Part shown: positions 51,135 through 60,814 of the stretch, piece by piece
How the letters are laid out: each line of letters starts with the position of its first letter
Position numbering within the stretch: the first letter of the stretch is position 1
NCBI RefSeq assembly: GCF_011806575.1
Contig: NZ_JAATOO010000023.1
Span: 18,254 to 82,253, forward strand
Direction of reading: 5' to 3'
Origin: Vibrio hepatarius
GTDB lineage: Bacteria > Pseudomonadota > Gammaproteobacteria > Enterobacterales > Vibrionaceae
Length of the DNA stretch: 64,000 bases
Translations under genes and position numbers: made by a program
The notes under the pieces: generated by a model
The model's database searches: none
Told to the model about the DNA's origin: nothing
The model's input: only the letters and a program-made list of their open reading frames with translations

Positions 51135-52523
51135 ATGTCGCAGCAAGTTGTCGCCAGTCAGCAAATAGTGTGGGACCAAGCAGTTCTCGATAAATACAAC
51201 TACTCAGGCCCACGTTACACCTCGTACCCAACCGCGTTGGAGTTTCACGAGGCGTTTACTATTGCCGATTACGATATGGCGTGCACGGAGTACCCAGAAA
51301 GACCACTGTCTCTGTATATCCACATTCCATTCTGCCACAAGCTTTGCTACTACTGTGGCTGTAATAAAGTCATCACTCGTCATGCGCACAAGGCGGATGA
51401 GTACTTAGATGTATTGGAGTTGGAGATCCGCACGCGCGCCGCGCTGTTGCACGGTCGTAAAGTGACTCAATTACACTTCGGTGGTGGTACACCCACTTTT
51501 TTGAGCAAACAGCAAGTCAGTCGTTTGATGGCGATTCTGCGTGGTGAATTTGCTTTTGAACCAGACTCTGAGATCAGCATTGAAGTCGACCCGCGTGAAA
51601 TCGAGTTGGATATGCTGGACCATTTGCGCAGCGAAGGCTTTAACCGCCTCAGTATCGGTGTGCAGGATTTCAACAAAGAAGTGCAGAAGCTGGTCAACCG
51701 TGAGCAAGATGAAGAGTTCATCTTCGCTATGGTTGCGCGTGCTAAGCAGCTTGGTTTCCGCTCGACAAACCTCGATTTGATTTACGGTCTGCCGAAGCAA
51801 ACCAAAGAGTCGTTTGCCAAGACATTAAGCCAAGTACTCGAAATGCAGCCGGGCCGTTTGTCGGTATTTAACTACGCCCATATGCCACAACTGTTTGCCG
51901 CACAGCGAAAAATCAAAGATGAAGATTTACCTCAAGCGGAAGAGAAAATGGCGATCCTGCAGGACACCATCAGCACGCTAACAGGTGCCGGTTATCAATT
52001 TATCGGTATGGACCACTTCGCTAAGCCGGACGATGAACTGGCTGTGGCGCAGCGTAATGGCATTCTGCACCGCAACTTCCAAGGTTACACCACACAAGGT
52101 GAGTGTGATTTAGTCGGTTTTGGTGTCTCAGCAATTTCTATGATTGGTAACGCGTACGCACAAAACCAGAAAGAGCTGAAGAAATACTATGCACAGGTTG
52201 GTGAACAGCGCCACGCTTTATGGAAAGGTGTGGCACTTGATAGTGATGACTTACTTCGTCGTGAAGTTATCAAACAGCTGATCTGTAACTTCAAGCTGGA
52301 TAAAACTGCGATTGAAGCCGGTTTTAACGTCGAGTTTAACCACTACTTCAAAGAAGATTTAGGCTTGCTACAAACCTTTATCGATGACCAGTTGGTCGAA
52401 GTGGATGAAAAAGAAATCCGCGTGACGTTGCGCGGTCGATTGCTGATCCGCAACATCTGTATGTGTTTCGATAAATACCTGCGTGCCAAAGCGCGTCAGC
52501 AACAGTTCTCTCGCGTCATTTAA
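51135..52523 (+). CDS. hemN: HemN, oxygen-independent coproporphyrinogen III dehydrogenase
   Basis: A 462-residue radical SAM enzyme making protoporphyrinogen IX without oxygen. The cluster motif is FCHKLCYYCGC with cysteines at 67, 71 and 74 (plus a fourth at 76). HFGGGTPTFL and SIGVQDFNKEVQKLVNR are the SAM-binding segments. GGAAAAG lies 5 bases before ATG 51135. Same order as in E. coli relative to yihI. Confidence 0.96.
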   Translation: MSQQVVASQQIVWDQAVLDKYNYSGPRYTSYPTALEFHEAFTIADYDMACTEYPERPLSLYIHIPFCHKLCYYCGCNKVITRHAHKADEYLDVLELEIRTRAALLHGRKVTQLHFGGGTPTFLSKQQVSRLMAILRGEFAFEPDSEISIEVDPREIELDMLDHLRSEGFNRLSIGVQDFNKEVQKLVNREQDEEFIFAMVARAKQLGFRSTNLDLIYGLPKQTKESFAKTLSQVLEMQPGRLSVFNYAHMPQLFAAQRKIKDEDLPQAEEKMAILQDTISTLTGAGYQFIGMDHFAKPDDELAVAQRNGILHRNFQGYTTQGECDLVGFGVSAISMIGNAYAQNQKELKKYYAQVGEQRHALWKGVALDSDDLLRREVIKQLICNFKLDKTAIEAGFNVEFNHYFKEDLGLLQTFIDDQLVEVDEKEIRVTLRGRLLIRNICMCFDKYLRAKARQQQFSRVI

Positions 52524-52538
52524 CTGAGCGCCCAATTG

Positions 52539-52566
52539 AAAAAGCCACCTAGAAAGGTGGCTTTTT
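52539..52566. terminator. Terminator between hemN and ilvY
   Basis: AAAAAGCCACCT/AGGTGGCTTTTT with an AGAA loop; symmetric, serves both convergent genes. Confidence 0.9.
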
Positions 52567-52578
52567 GCGTTGTGGGAG

Positions 52579-53469
52579 TTAAGGAGCAATGTAAGTGGAT
52601 TGGGCAACTTGCCATAGCGCTTTGACGAGTGGGTTATCAAGCTGAGCACGTTTGCAGCACAGCCCAAGTTTGAACGGACGAATCGACGCGACTTTCAGGC
52701 GCTGTATTTTCTCTTTGACCGGACTGTTGTTGATCACTACATCTGGCGCGATACCCACCCCGCAACCAAGCGCCACCATACTGACAATCGCTTCGTGTCC
52801 AGACACTTGCGCGTAAATGTTCGGCTTGATTTTCATCTTCTTAAACCAAGTATTCGCGCGTTCGCGTGCGGTGCCAGACTCTGGGACGATAAACGGAATA
52901 TTGGACCAGTCCGGCTTTTCTTTTTGCAGCTCTTCGGCAAAGTTACTGACGCCAACCGGTGCGATCACTGACAGTGGAATCTCGCTGATGGTTTCGAATT
53001 CGATACGGGAAGGCAGTTGTTCGGGTAGGGCGGAGATCGCCACGTCCACGTCGTCAGCCAACACCCGCTCAATCGCGGTGGCTGGGTCGCCGGTCTGTAA
53101 CTTGAATTCGATAAATGGATGTTGAATGCGGAATTCGGTCAACAACTCGGGTAGATGGCTATAACTTGCAGTGACCGAACAAAACAGGCGAATTTCCCCT
53201 TTTAGTTCTTCTTCTATTCCTTTGAGTTGCGCATTGTAGTTCTGCCATTCACCGAGGATTCGCAGCGCTACTGGTAACAGTTTTTTTGCCGCTGGAGTTA
53301 ATTCGACGCTGCGGTTATCGCGAACAAACAAGCCTTGTCCAGTTTCGGCTTCAAGCTTTTGGATTTGGCGGCTCAGTGCCGATGGACTGATGTGCATCGC
53401 TGAGGCCGTTTTAGCAAAGCTCTTACTATCACACAGGTGAATAAATACCTGCAGACTTTTAATGTTCAT
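52579..53469 (-). CDS. ilvY: IlvY, LysR-type activator of ilvC
   Basis: A 296-residue LysR regulator. The helix-turn-helix SFAKTASAMHISPSALSRQIQKLEAETG and core SVTASYSHLPELLTEFR and GHEAIVSMVALGCGVGIAPDVVI match E. coli IlvY. It activates ilvC when acetolactate or acetohydroxybutyrate is present. ATG 53469 is chosen because it gives the E. coli length; an in-frame start at 53502 would add eleven residues. Divergent from ilvC. Confidence 0.94.
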   Translation of the reverse strand: MNIKSLQVFIHLCDSKSFAKTASAMHISPSALSRQIQKLEAETGQGLFVRDNRSVELTPAAKKLLPVALRILGEWQNYNAQLKGIEEELKGEIRLFCSVTASYSHLPELLTEFRIQHPFIEFKLQTGDPATAIERVLADDVDVAISALPEQLPSRIEFETISEIPLSVIAPVGVSNFAEELQKEKPDWSNIPFIVPESGTARERANTWFKKMKIKPNIYAQVSGHEAIVSMVALGCGVGIAPDVVINNSPVKEKIQRLKVASIRPFKLGLCCKRAQLDNPLVKALWQVAQSTYIAP

Positions 53470-53614
53470 GAAAGCATCATTTCCTTGTTGCACTTTTTGC
53501 AATAACTAATTGTGAATATATCACTTTAAGCAACCTGATGTCTGTTTTAGTATCAGGTCATTCGATAGAGAAATATCGACCAGATGGAAAAATTCTTATA
53601 AGGAGAGCCCTGCT
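53470..53614. promoter_or_regulatory. Divergent ilvY-ilvC control region
   Basis: A 145-base AT-rich gap that should hold both promoters and IlvY sites. TTGCAC-TTTTTGCAATAA at 53489-53508 contains a TTGCA/TGCAA inverted repeat, the kind of dyad LysR regulators use. AAGGAGAG before the ilvC ATG is a strong ribosome site. Confidence 0.5.
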
Positions 53615-55099
53615 ATGGCTAACTATTTCAATACCTTAAACCTACGTGAGCAACTAGACCAACTAGGTCGTTGTCGTTTTATGGACCGCAGCGAATTCGC
53701 AACAGAAGCCGATTACCTAAAAGGTAAGAAAGTGGTTATCGTAGGTTGTGGCGCGCAAGGTCTTAACCAAGGTTTAAACATGCGTGATTCTGGTCTTGAT
53801 GTGGCATACGCACTTCGCCAAGCGGCGATCGACGAGCAACGTCAGTCTTACAAGAACGCAAAAGAAAACGGTTTTGAAGTAGGTAGCTACGAGACACTAA
53901 TCCCTCAAGCAGACCTAGTGGTTAACCTAACCCCAGACAAACAGCACACTAACGTAGTAGAAACCGTAATGCCGCTAATGAAAGAAGGCGCGGCTCTAGG
54001 TTACTCTCACGGTTTCAACGTGGTTGAAGAAGGTATGCAGATCCGTAAAGACCTAACGGTAGTGATGGTTGCACCTAAGTGTCCGGGTACGGAAGTACGT
54101 GAAGAGTACAAACGTGGTTTCGGTGTACCAACGCTAATCGCGGTTCACCCAGAGAACGATCCAAAAGGTGAAGGTTGGGATATCGCGAAAGCATGGGCTG
54201 CAGCAACGGGCGGTCACCGCGCAGGCTGTCTAGAGTCATCTTTCGTAGCAGAAGTTAAATCTGACCTTATGGGTGAGCAAACAATCCTTTGTGGCATGTT
54301 ACAAGCGGGTTCTATCGTATGTTACGAGAAGATGGTTGCTGAAGGTATCGACCCAGGTTACGCAGGTAAACTACTACAGTACGGTTGGGAAACAGTAACA
54401 GAAGCACTGAAGTTTGGTGGCATCACGCATATGATGGATCGCCTATCAAACCCAGCGAAAATCAAAGCCTTTGAGCTTTCTGAAGAGCTAAAAGAGCTGA
54501 TGCGTCCGCTATACAACAAGCACATGGATGACATCATCGAAGGCGAATTCTCTAGCACTATGATGGCTGACTGGGCGAACGACGACGTGAACCTACTAGG
54601 CTGGCGTGAAGAAACAGGCCAAACGGCGTTTGAAAACTACCCAGCGTCAGACGTAGAAATCTCAGAGCAAGAGTACTTTGACAACGGCATCCTAATGATC
54701 GCGATGGTGCGTGCAGGTGTTGAGCTAGCGTTCGAAGCAATGACAGCGTCTGGCATCATCGATGAGTCAGCGTACTACGAGTCACTGCATGAGCTACCGC
54801 TAATCGCAAACACTATCGCTCGTAAGCGTCTATACGAGATGAACGTAGTAATCTCTGATACAGCAGAATACGGTAACTACCTGTTCGCCAACGTAGCAAC
54901 ACCACTTCTACGCGAGAAGTTCATGCCGAAAGTAGGCACTGACGTTATCGGTAAAGGTCTAGGCGAAACGTCGAACCAAGTAGATAATGCGCGTCTAATC
55001 GAAGTGAACGATGCTATCCGTAACCACCCAGTTGAGTACATCGGTGAAGAGCTGCGTGGGTATATGACTGATATGAAGCGCATCGCGGTAGGCGGCTAA
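53615..55099 (+). CDS. ilvC: IlvC ketol-acid reductoisomerase (long class II form)
   Basis: A 494-residue acetohydroxy acid isomeroreductase for valine, leucine and isoleucine synthesis. The NADPH Rossmann motif is VVIVGCGAQGLNQGLNMRDSG, with the metal motif GEQTILCGML and two C-terminal knotted domains characteristic of the long form. Regularly used codons suggest high expression. ATG 53615. Followed by a structured 3' region. Confidence 0.97.
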   Translation: MANYFNTLNLREQLDQLGRCRFMDRSEFATEADYLKGKKVVIVGCGAQGLNQGLNMRDSGLDVAYALRQAAIDEQRQSYKNAKENGFEVGSYETLIPQADLVVNLTPDKQHTNVVETVMPLMKEGAALGYSHGFNVVEEGMQIRKDLTVVMVAPKCPGTEVREEYKRGFGVPTLIAVHPENDPKGEGWDIAKAWAAATGGHRAGCLESSFVAEVKSDLMGEQTILCGMLQAGSIVCYEKMVAEGIDPGYAGKLLQYGWETVTEALKFGGITHMMDRLSNPAKIKAFELSEELKELMRPLYNKHMDDIIEGEFSSTMMADWANDDVNLLGWREETGQTAFENYPASDVEISEQEYFDNGILMIAMVRAGVELAFEAMTASGIIDESAYYESLHELPLIANTIARKRLYEMNVVISDTAEYGNYLFANVATPLLREKFMPKVGTDVIGKGLGETSNQVDNARLIEVNDAIRNHPVEYIGEELRGYMTDMKRIAVGG

Positions 55100-55110
55100 A
55101 TTACTGGCCT

Positions 55111-55247
55111 TAAGGTTCCATTTCGGTGTCGAAGGTGCTCATTTACTATCGTAAACTCCGCGCCTTCTCCTAGAAATGAAACCTTAATACTGCGTAATTA
55201 ACTTAACCTAAAGTAACGCAGTAAAAGAACTCCAGGCAGACTGGAGT
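55111..55247 (+). other. Three consecutive hairpins downstream of ilvC
   Basis: Hairpin 1: TAAGGTTCCATTTC (55111-55124) with GAAATGAAACCTTA (55173-55186), plus inner GAAGGTG/CGCCTTC. Hairpin 2: ACTGCGT (55189-55195) with ACGCAGT (55216-55222). Hairpin 3: ACTCCAG/CTGGAGT (55229-55247). None has a T-tract. This could be a stable ilvC 3' UTR or a processed small RNA. Confidence 0.5.
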
Positions 55248-55281
55248 GATAAATACAAAATAAAACACAACATCTAATTAG

Positions 55282-55316
55282 AAGGCTTGGTCTCCGTTGA
55301 CCAAGCCTTTTTGTTT
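55282..55316 (+). terminator. ilvC terminator
   Basis: AAGGCTTGGTC/GACCAAGCCTT with a TCCGTT loop, then TTTTGTTTTG. Confidence 0.9.
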
Positions 55317-55324
55317 TGTCAGAG

Positions 55325-55360
55325 CAATAAAAAAGGCTGACATTTTAGTGTCAGCCTTTT
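55325..55360 (-). terminator. ubiK terminator
   Basis: On the minus strand GGCTGACA/TGTCAGCC with an A/T-rich loop, then TTTTTTATT. Confidence 0.88.
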
Positions 55361-55381
55361 GGGTCTGGTCGAAGCCGATGC

Positions 55382-55633
55382 TTACTTGTCTGCGAGCTTC
55401 GCTTCAAGTTCTGCCAGTTTCGCTTCCATTTCAGTTAGCTTTTGGCGAGTGCGCAGTAGCACTTGTGTTTGTACATCAAACTCTTCACGGCTTACCACGT
55501 CCAGCTTGTTTAGCTGACCTTGGATTACTTGGCGAACTTTTTGGTCGACGTCTGCGCCCAGCTCTTTTACAGGTGCTGGCATAGAGTCGTGAATTTGTTT
55601 AGCGATTTGCTCTAGTTTCTTTGGGTCAAACAT
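55382..55633 (-). CDS. ubiK: UbiK ubiquinone biosynthesis accessory factor
   Basis: An 83-residue coiled-coil protein (YqiC/UbiK). The amphipathic N-terminus MFDPKKLEQIAKQIHDSMP binds membranes, and the C-terminal heptad region (LTEMEAKLAELEAKLADK) trimerises. It partners UbiJ, whose gene is at 36.6 kb. Confidence 0.94.
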   Translation of the reverse strand: MFDPKKLEQIAKQIHDSMPAPVKELGADVDQKVRQVIQGQLNKLDVVSREEFDVQTQVLLRTRQKLTEMEAKLAELEAKLADK

Positions 55634-55740
55634 GGTGACTAAAACTCCTGTCTCTTTGGCTACATTCTATGTAATTGATACGGGAAAGTCGCTAGTTAGA
55701 TAACAAAAAATCGAACCAGATACACCTTATACCAGACAAT

Positions 55741-55764
55741 AAAAAAGGCCACCGAAGTGGCCTT
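55741..55764 (-). terminator. vexRAB terminator
   Basis: AAAAGGCCAC/GTGGCCTTTT with a TTCG loop read on the minus strand, then TTTTTTATT. Confidence 0.88.
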
Positions 55765-55779
55765 TTGCGTTTTTAACTC

Positions 55780-58700
55780 TTAGCGATTATCAGCGAGTTC
55801 GCGTTGTGCGGCTTTTGCCTCATCAACGCGTGCCAACTTTTCCAGGTCTTTGTCCTCGACAAAAACAGGCAGTGGCTTGTGCTTCTCAGCTAAGTAGCTG
55901 TAGATCACTGGTAGTACGAATAGGGTAAACAGAGTACCAATCGCTAGACCAGCAACGATTACGATACCGATACTAAAGCGCTGAGCCGCACCCGCACCTG
56001 TCGCGTACATCAGTGGTACAAGACCCGCGATCATTGCTGCGGTTGTCATTAGGATAGGACGCAGACGAACTTTCGCCGCTTCCATTACCGCTTCTGTCTT
56101 ACCTAAGTTATTGTGCAGTTGCTCTTCTTTGGCTACTTCACAGATCAAGATACCGTGCTTGGTAATCAGACCCACCAGTGTGATCAGACCTACCTGTGAG
56201 TAGATGTTCATCGACGCAGCACCCCACGCCAGAGCGATCAACGCACCACATACCGCAAGAGGAACCGACACCATGATCACGATTGGGTCTTTCAGAGATT
56301 CAAACTGAATCGCCAGAACCAAGAAGATGATCGCCAATGCTAGACCAAACGTCGCGTACAGTGCGCTACCTTCGGTCACGAACTGACGAGCTTCACCCAT
56401 GTAGTCATGGTTGTAGCCGCTTGGCAGTTTTGTTTCAGCGATGTTCTCGAACCAGTTAATCGCATCACCCATTGCCGTGCCCGGTGCGGGTACTGCACCG
56501 ATGGTTGCTGAGTTCAGCTGGTTGAAGTGAGGCAGTGAGCGTGGCTCAGCAATCACGTCAATCTTTACTAGGTTGCTCAGTGGAACCGCGTTGCCATCAG
56601 CTGCACGCACGTAGTAGTTGTTCATCGACTCTGGGTTTAGGCGCCATTTACGTTCTACCTGAGGGATAACTTCGTACGAACGGCCATTTAGGTCGATACG
56701 GTTAACGTAACCATCCGCCATCATAGTACCTAGCGTTACACCGATGTCCTGCATCGTAACGCCGTATGCACCCGCTTTATCTTTGTCGATGTTGATTTTC
56801 ATCGTCGCCGAGTCGTAGTTCAGGTCTAGGTCTGAGTAGACGAACATCGGGTTAGACTTCACTTCGGTCAATACGTCTGTTGCGATAGCGAACAAGCTTT
56901 CAAACGCGTTTGGCGTAGTGAGAACAAACTGAATTGGCAGACCACTACCTGCACCTGGTAGTTCAGGCATTTGGAACGCCGTTACTGCCATTCCTGGTAC
57001 GTCGGCAACCAATCCACCCACACGGCCTGTTACTTCAGCTTGGCTTGCTTCACGCTCACTCCAAGGAACCATCGAAGCGATACCGAATGCTTGGTTTGAG
57101 TTAGGCACACCTGAGAACACCTGAGCGAATTGCACTTCTGGTTGCTCAGAAAGGATGCGGTTTACGTCACTCATAGTGTTCTGGATAAAGTCTAAGTTTG
57201 TGTTTGATGGCGCTGTACCCATCAATACCACTACACCTTTATCTTCAGACGGAGCCAGTTCGCTCGGAATGAATTTGAACAGCATTGGTAGGCTGGCAAA
57301 TACAATCAAAGCAAAACCGATTACCACTGGGCGGTGTTGCATTACTGCACCCAGCATCTTCTCGTAACGACCCGTCATACGGTCTAACACGCTATGCACG
57401 GTTTGCTCAAACTTGCTCGGCTCTTGGTGAGCTTTCAGCATTTTTGAACACATCATTGGTGATAAGGTCAGTGCGACGATACCCGATACGAATACCGCAC
57501 CCGCTAGGGTTAACGCGAACTCTTTAAATAGCGAGCCTGTGATACCACCCATCAGCGCGATCGGCGCGTATACTGCACCCAGCGTCAGTGTCATCGCGAT
57601 AACCGGTACCGCAATTTCACGTGTACCAATGATGGCCGCACGGAACGGAGATTCTCCGAGTTTGATGTGTCGGTCGACGTTCTCCAGTACAACGATCGCA
57701 TCGTCCACCACCAGACCGATTGCCAGTACCATCGCCAGTAGCGTCATTAGGTTCCAAGAGAAGCCCATTGACTGCATTACCATCGCTACACCAATCAAAG
57801 AGAGTGGGATAGTGACGATCGGGATGATTACCGCGCGGAATGAACCGAGGAACAGCGTAATTACTACCAGTACGATGATCGCTGCTTCAACGATAGTTTT
57901 GATAACTTCGCTAATCGATTCGTTGATCGCAATCGTTGAGTCGTACAGCACGTTCATCTTGATCGTGCTTGGCAGGTTACGTTCTAGCTGAGGCAATAAG
58001 TCTAGGACGTCTGCGGCGATGTTGATAGGGTTAGCACTTGGTGCCGCGTTGATCGCTGCAACCACTGCTTCCTGGCCGTTCGCACTCGCACGGTACAAGT
58101 CGTGGCTCTTCTCGAGCGTCACTTTTGCAATATCGCTTAGACGAGTTACGTTACCGTCGTCAGTGCTCACAACGAGATTTTTCAACTCATCAACGTTCGA
58201 TACCTGTGTATCGGCGCTGCCGTTGTAAAGCACGAACTCACCGATAGCCTGACCAGTTGCAGACTGGTAGTTGTTGGCACTTAGTACGCCCATTACGTCT
58301 GTCGCGGTCAGGTTAAATGCTGCCATTTTCGCCGGGTCTAGCCATACGCGTAGTGCGTATTTCATACCACCGTACAGGTCAACTTTCGATACACCGTTAA
58401 CGGTAAACAACTGTGGGTTGATTACGCGTTCTAGGTAGTCGGTGATCTGACTTGAAGACAGGTCGTCACTAGTAAAACCAATGTACAGTACCGCGGTTGT
58501 CGAACCCGTCGACATGGTTACTGTCGGGTCTTCCGCTTCTTTAGGAAGCTGAGAGCGAACCGAGTTAGTTTTTGCTAGTACGTCTGACAGCGCCGCGTTC
58601 GGGTCAGTATTCAACTTCATTTTTACCGTGATAGTTGAACGGCCAAGTACCGATTGAGACGTCATATAGTCGATATTGTCTGCCTGCGCGACGGCTTGTT

Positions 58701-58902
58701 CCAATGGCTGAGTAATAAAGCCTTGGATAAGGTCGGCACTGGCACCGTAGTAACTGGTCGAAACCGTTACTTCTGTATTCGTCATTTCAGGGTATTCACG
58801 GACCTGCATTTTGAAGATTGCTTGTAGACCAAGCAATGCGATCAAAAAGCTGATCGATACCGCTAAAACTGGACGTTTAATGAAAACATCAGTAAAGCGC
58901 AT
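55780..58902 (-). CDS. vexB: RND efflux pump inner-membrane subunit (VexB type)
   Basis: A 1040-residue HAE1-type RND transporter with twelve helices and two large periplasmic loops. It starts FTDVFIKRPVLAVSISFLIALLGLQAI. TM4 carries GLVVDDAIVVLENVDRHI, the proton-relay Asp pair. A matching TM10 lysine region should follow in the second half. It would export bile salts, detergents and drugs through TolC. Position beside ilvC-ubiK agrees with V. cholerae vexRAB, so I use that symbol with caution; MexF/AcrB-type pumps are related. Confidence 0.88.
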   Translation of the reverse strand: MRFTDVFIKRPVLAVSISFLIALLGLQAIFKMQVREYPEMTNTEVTVSTSYYGASADLIQGFITQPLEQAVAQADNIDYMTSQSVLGRSTITVKMKLNTDPNAALSDVLAKTNSVRSQLPKEAEDPTVTMSTGSTTAVLYIGFTSDDLSSSQITDYLERVINPQLFTVNGVSKVDLYGGMKYALRVWLDPAKMAAFNLTATDVMGVLSANNYQSATGQAIGEFVLYNGSADTQVSNVDELKNLVVSTDDGNVTRLSDIAKVTLEKSHDLYRASANGQEAVVAAINAAPSANPINIAADVLDLLPQLERNLPSTIKMNVLYDSTIAINESISEVIKTIVEAAIIVLVVITLFLGSFRAVIIPIVTIPLSLIGVAMVMQSMGFSWNLMTLLAMVLAIGLVVDDAIVVLENVDRHIKLGESPFRAAIIGTREIAVPVIAMTLTLGAVYAPIALMGGITGSLFKEFALTLAGAVFVSGIVALTLSPMMCSKMLKAHQEPSKFEQTVHSVLDRMTGRYEKMLGAVMQHRPVVIGFALIVFASLPMLFKFIPSELAPSEDKGVVVLMGTAPSNTNLDFIQNTMSDVNRILSEQPEVQFAQVFSGVPNSNQAFGIASMVPWSEREASQAEVTGRVGGLVADVPGMAVTAFQMPELPGAGSGLPIQFVLTTPNAFESLFAIATDVLTEVKSNPMFVYSDLDLNYDSATMKINIDKDKAGAYGVTMQDIGVTLGTMMADGYVNRIDLNGRSYEVIPQVERKWRLNPESMNNYYVRAADGNAVPLSNLVKIDVIAEPRSLPHFNQLNSATIGAVPAPGTAMGDAINWFENIAETKLPSGYNHDYMGEARQFVTEGSALYATFGLALAIIFLVLAIQFESLKDPIVIMVSVPLAVCGALIALAWGAASMNIYSQVGLITLVGLITKHGILICEVAKEEQLHNNLGKTEAVMEAAKVRLRPILMTTAAMIAGLVPLMYATGAGAAQRFSIGIVIVAGLAIGTLFTLFVLPVIYSYLAEKHKPLPVFVEDKDLEKLARVDEAKAAQRELADNR

Positions 58903-58913
58903 GAAGCCTCCGA

Positions 58914-60020
58914 TTACAGCATTGGTGTTTCAGCTGGTGGAGTAGTTGCATTGCTTTCTACTACACGAACTTTTGCGTGGTTACTTAAACGAACCTGACC
59001 CGACGTTACAACCACATCACCAGGCTTCACGCCTTCAAGAATGTGTGCGATGTCTTTAGTACGTTCACCCACTTTAACCACTTGCTGTGTTACACGCTGT
59101 TCACCATCTTCGTCAGATACGATATAAACGTTGTCACCGTATAGCGTGAAGGTAATGGCGGTTTGTGGAAGAGTGACTTGGTTTTCAAGTTTCGGCAGGA
59201 TGATGTTCGCACGTGCAAACATACCGCTACGCAGTTTACCGTCGCTGTTCGGGATATCCGCTTGAACTTGAATCAAACCACTTTGTACGTTAACAGCAGG
59301 CTCGATCGCTGTGATTGAGCCTTTGAACGCCATCTCTGGGTAAGCATCAACAAAAATGTCGACTTCTTGATCCATATGAATACGAGAGATATCGGTTTGC
59401 GGCACCGTGAAACGCAGACGCATCACGCTAGTATCTTCAAGGCGCACGATGTCTGTACCCGCTTGCAGGTACTGACCTAGATAAACGTTACGGATACCAA
59501 CCACACCAGAGAATGGTGCTTTGATTTCACGGCGGTCAATCGCTGCTTTTAAGCTCTCGATATCGGCGCGAAGAGAGAAGTAGTTCGCTTCAGCGTCATC
59601 GTAAGCTTCTTTAGAGATAGAGCCTTTCTTGTACAGACCTTGGTAGCGCTTGTACTTCGCTTCGGCTGCCGGAAGTTTCGCTTCCGCACTCTTTAGGTTG
59701 GCTTTTTCGACAGCTGAGTCCAGAAGCACTAATTCTTGACCTTCTTTCACTTGAGTCCCTGACTCGAAGGCGATCTTGTCAATTACGCCACTGGTTTCGT
59801 TGGCAACAGTGACACCTTGGTTTGGCTCGATGAAACCAATCGCCTCAATCACAGGCACCCAGTCCACTGCTTTAACTTCGGTGACGGTAACTGGGAACTC
59901 AGCTTCTGGACGATTCGCCATATACTCGGCAATCTTCTGTTGTTTGAAAAGATTGAAACCTATCACGCTGCCGAACAGCAGTATCGCGATAAGTAACATA
60001 AAGAAGGTCCACTTTTTCAT
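58914..60020 (-). CDS. vexA: RND periplasmic adaptor (VexA type)
   Basis: A 368-residue membrane-fusion protein with one N-terminal anchor helix (WTFFMLLIAILLFGSVIGFNLF). The lipoyl-like half motif (GVTVANETSGVIDKIAFESGTQVKEGQELVLLD) is followed by a coiled-coil hairpin and the second half (IKAPFSGVVGIRNVYLGQYLQAG). ATG 60020 starts cleanly before the helix; an upstream in-frame start at 60062 would overlap the tetR gene. It precedes vexB by 11 bases. Confidence 0.9.
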   Translation of the reverse strand: MKKWTFFMLLIAILLFGSVIGFNLFKQQKIAEYMANRPEAEFPVTVTEVKAVDWVPVIEAIGFIEPNQGVTVANETSGVIDKIAFESGTQVKEGQELVLLDSAVEKANLKSAEAKLPAAEAKYKRYQGLYKKGSISKEAYDDAEANYFSLRADIESLKAAIDRREIKAPFSGVVGIRNVYLGQYLQAGTDIVRLEDTSVMRLRFTVPQTDISRIHMDQEVDIFVDAYPEMAFKGSITAIEPAVNVQSGLIQVQADIPNSDGKLRSGMFARANIILPKLENQVTLPQTAITFTLYGDNVYIVSDEDGEQRVTQQVVKVGERTKDIAHILEGVKPGDVVVTSGQVRLSNHAKVRVVESNATTPPAETPML

Positions 60021-60037
60021 TCTGGTTAGAACTCCAA

Positions 60038-60619
60038 TTAGTGTTGAATGATTGCGTCCCAACTGGCTTCAATCGCAGCTTCTATGGCTGCTTCGTCCAG
60101 TTGATAAAATCCCATGGCATGACTGCGAGCGAGCGCAACGGTCGCTTCGAAGCTTAGCCCGGAAAGAATTCGGTTATCGAGTGGTTTAAACACTCCTTGC
60201 TCTTTGCCTTGTGTAAATAGTCTCTCTACTTGGTCAAACATTTTCCGCTCTAATTCCAGCGTTGTTCTATTGTTTGCACATGGCAGAGATTCATATTGAA
60301 CGCGATTATGCAAAGTGTCTACATTTGAACCGGCTAAACGCCAAATATTGAGCCACATTTTTCGGTAACGCGCTTTTAAAGGCATATCGTCGCTCACGCC
60401 TGCTTGAACTGCTGTCGCAATGCGCTTCGCTACGTTCAATCTCACTTCGTCTAACAAGTGGTCTTTATCTGTGAAATAACGATAGATGGTCCCCGTTGCA
60501 ACATCGGCTTCGCTGGCCAGTTTTTGCATCGAAAAGCCTTGAAGTCCCAGTTCTGCGATAAGCCTTTCGGCGGCACAGAGTATCTGCTCTTTCTTATCTA
60601 AGGCTGGATTAATAGACAT
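60038..60619 (-). CDS. vexR: TetR-family regulator (VexR type)
   Basis: A 193-residue TetR repressor. The N-terminal helix-turn-helix is visible (GLQGFSMQKLASEADVATGTIYRYFTDKDHLLDEV). The C-terminal ligand domain has little conservation. It lies first in the pump operon and an 18-bp palindrome stands just before it, so self-repression of vexRAB is the simplest reading; inducers are probably pump substrates. Confidence 0.9.
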   Translation of the reverse strand: MSINPALDKKEQILCAAERLIAELGLQGFSMQKLASEADVATGTIYRYFTDKDHLLDEVRLNVAKRIATAVQAGVSDDMPLKARYRKMWLNIWRLAGSNVDTLHNRVQYESLPCANNRTTLELERKMFDQVERLFTQGKEQGVFKPLDNRILSGLSFEATVALARSHAMGFYQLDEAAIEAAIEASWDAIIQH

Positions 60620-60633
60620 AGTTACACTCTAAG

Positions 60634-60651
60634 TGAATGAACGTTCATTCA
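60634..60651. promoter_or_regulatory. Operator palindrome of the vexRAB operon
   Basis: TGAATGAACGTTCATTCA is an 18-bp perfect palindrome centred on ACGT, 15 bases before the TetR start. It has the form of a TetR-family operator. Confidence 0.75.
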
Positions 60652-60814
60652 TTATAGACTGAAAGCTGCACAGGTGTGCAATAAAAATTTTAGCTATTTT
60701 TGAATTTCTTGGGAAGAAGACTAAAGCGTATAGATGACAGGGGAATGATAAACGTGGCAATCGACCCAACTCGCCATTATTATAAGCGCCACCCTTTTTT
60801 GCTTAGAGACACGT

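Noticed and set aside
57614..57629. ATTTCACGTGTACC resembling parS in the RND gene
   Set aside because: Four mismatches to the 16-mer, including positions in the core arms.
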